Part shown: positions 14,245 to 14,421 of the stretch, piece by piece
Position numbering within the stretch: position 1 is the first letter of the stretch
How the letters are laid out: every line of letters starts with the position of its first letter
Origin: Bacteroidales bacterium
GTDB taxonomy: Bacteria; Bacteroidota; Bacteroidia; Bacteroidales; UBA932
Direction: 5' to 3'
Length of the DNA: 14,421 bases
NCBI GenBank assembly: GCA_021443625.1
Contig: JABUTP010000004.1
Coordinates: 6,665-21,085, forward strand
Made by a program: the position numbers and the translations under genes
The notes under the pieces: model-generated
Databases searched by the model: none
Told to the model about the DNA's origin: nothing
What the model saw: only the letters and a program-made list of their open reading frames with translations

Positions 14245-14421
14245 GATAGAACCCGGTTCGGGATTCTGCAACGGAGTTGTGGGAGCGATAAAATGTGCCG
14301 AGCAGTATCTCGATTCGCACAGCAGGCTTTACTCCCTGGGGGCGATAGTCCATAACTCCGAAGAAATCAACCGGCTGGCGGGAAAAGGTCTTGAAATCAT
14401 CAATTACGACACACTCCCAAC
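14219..14421 (+). CDS. ispH: 4-hydroxy-3-methylbut-2-enyl diphosphate reductase, N-terminal part
   Basis: This is the beginning of IspH (LytB), the iron-sulfur enzyme that makes IPP and DMAPP in the last step of the MEP isoprenoid pathway; the window ends after 67 codons. Recognition rests on EPGSGFCNGVVGAIKCAE, which holds the first cluster cysteine (family consensus GFCxGV), and on LGAIVHNSEEINRL, which holds the substrate-binding histidine of the HN motif. The start is uncertain. The ATG at 14219 gives an overlap of 26 bases with cmk, and a TTG at 14231 would give an N-terminus (MRRCEIEPGSGFC) closer to the usual IspH length before the cysteine. The remaining cysteines lie outside the window. 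Confidence 0.88.
   Translation, partial: MDSNLRRCEIEPGSGFCNGVVGAIKCAEQYLDSHSRLYSLGAIVHNSEEINRLAGKGLEIINYDTLP

Noticed and set aside
1..14421. Mobile elements, CRISPR repeats, tRNA or rRNA genes, phage or defence genes
   Set aside because: No transposase or integrase motifs, no regularly spaced repeats and no RNA gene signatures were seen. Almost all sequence is accounted for by housekeeping genes.

Overview
The window looks like chromosomal core sequence from a Bacteroidota bacterium, most likely of the order Bacteroidales. Four things support this. Start codons mostly lack Shine-Dalgarno sequences. Several intergenic regions carry the Bacteroides-type -7 element TAnnTTTG, in two cases with a TTTTG -33 element 20 bases upstream. 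The proteins (small/large methylmalonyl-CoA mutase pair, short-LID adenylate kinase, Obg without a C-terminal extension, ~620-residue ParE, a ribose/nucleoside scavenging trio) have the shapes usual for that group. The coding sequence is fairly GC-rich, which would suit a relative of Alistipes/Rikenellaceae, but that placement is inference. No tRNA, rRNA, CRISPR array, insertion sequence or phage gene was seen. Coding density is very high and no gene-free stretch exceeds 300 bases.

Layout. (1) 1-3037, minus strand: purE, then methylmalonyl-CoA mutase small subunit (mutA) and large subunit (mutB, cut by the window edge), probably one transcript. (2) 3106-4227, plus strand: one reading frame that joins a complete hypoxanthine phosphoribosyltransferase to a complete adenylate kinase with no stop codon between them. 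(3) 4248-5846, minus strand: an acyltransferase of the PlsC superfamily followed by obg. (4) 6022-9050, plus strand: ribokinase, a ten-helix sugar permease and a nucleoside hydrolase lipoprotein, a compact ribose/nucleoside scavenging operon that ends in a hairpin terminator. (5) 9123-13484, minus strand: a sigma-54-type response regulator without a DNA-binding domain, then der, then parE, closely packed. (6) 13552-14421, plus strand: cmk overlapping the start of ispH (cut by the window edge).

How the genes work together. The mutase interconverts succinyl-CoA and methylmalonyl-CoA in the succinate-propionate route. purE, hpt-adk, cmk and the ribose operon all serve nucleotide synthesis or salvage: the lipoprotein would release ribose from nucleosides outside the inner membrane, the permease would import it and the kinase would phosphorylate it. 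Obg and Der are ribosome-assembly GTPases, and ParE is half of topoisomerase IV.

The most notable items are the hpt-adk fusion, the response regulator lacking a DNA-binding domain and carrying a changed GAFTGA loop, the divergent promoter region of the ribose operon (back-to-back -33 elements, a 9-base inverted repeat, a GNRA-capped leader hairpin), and the crowded divergent promoters at purE/hpt and at the regulator/cmk junction. Nothing here clearly amounts to a wholly new system.
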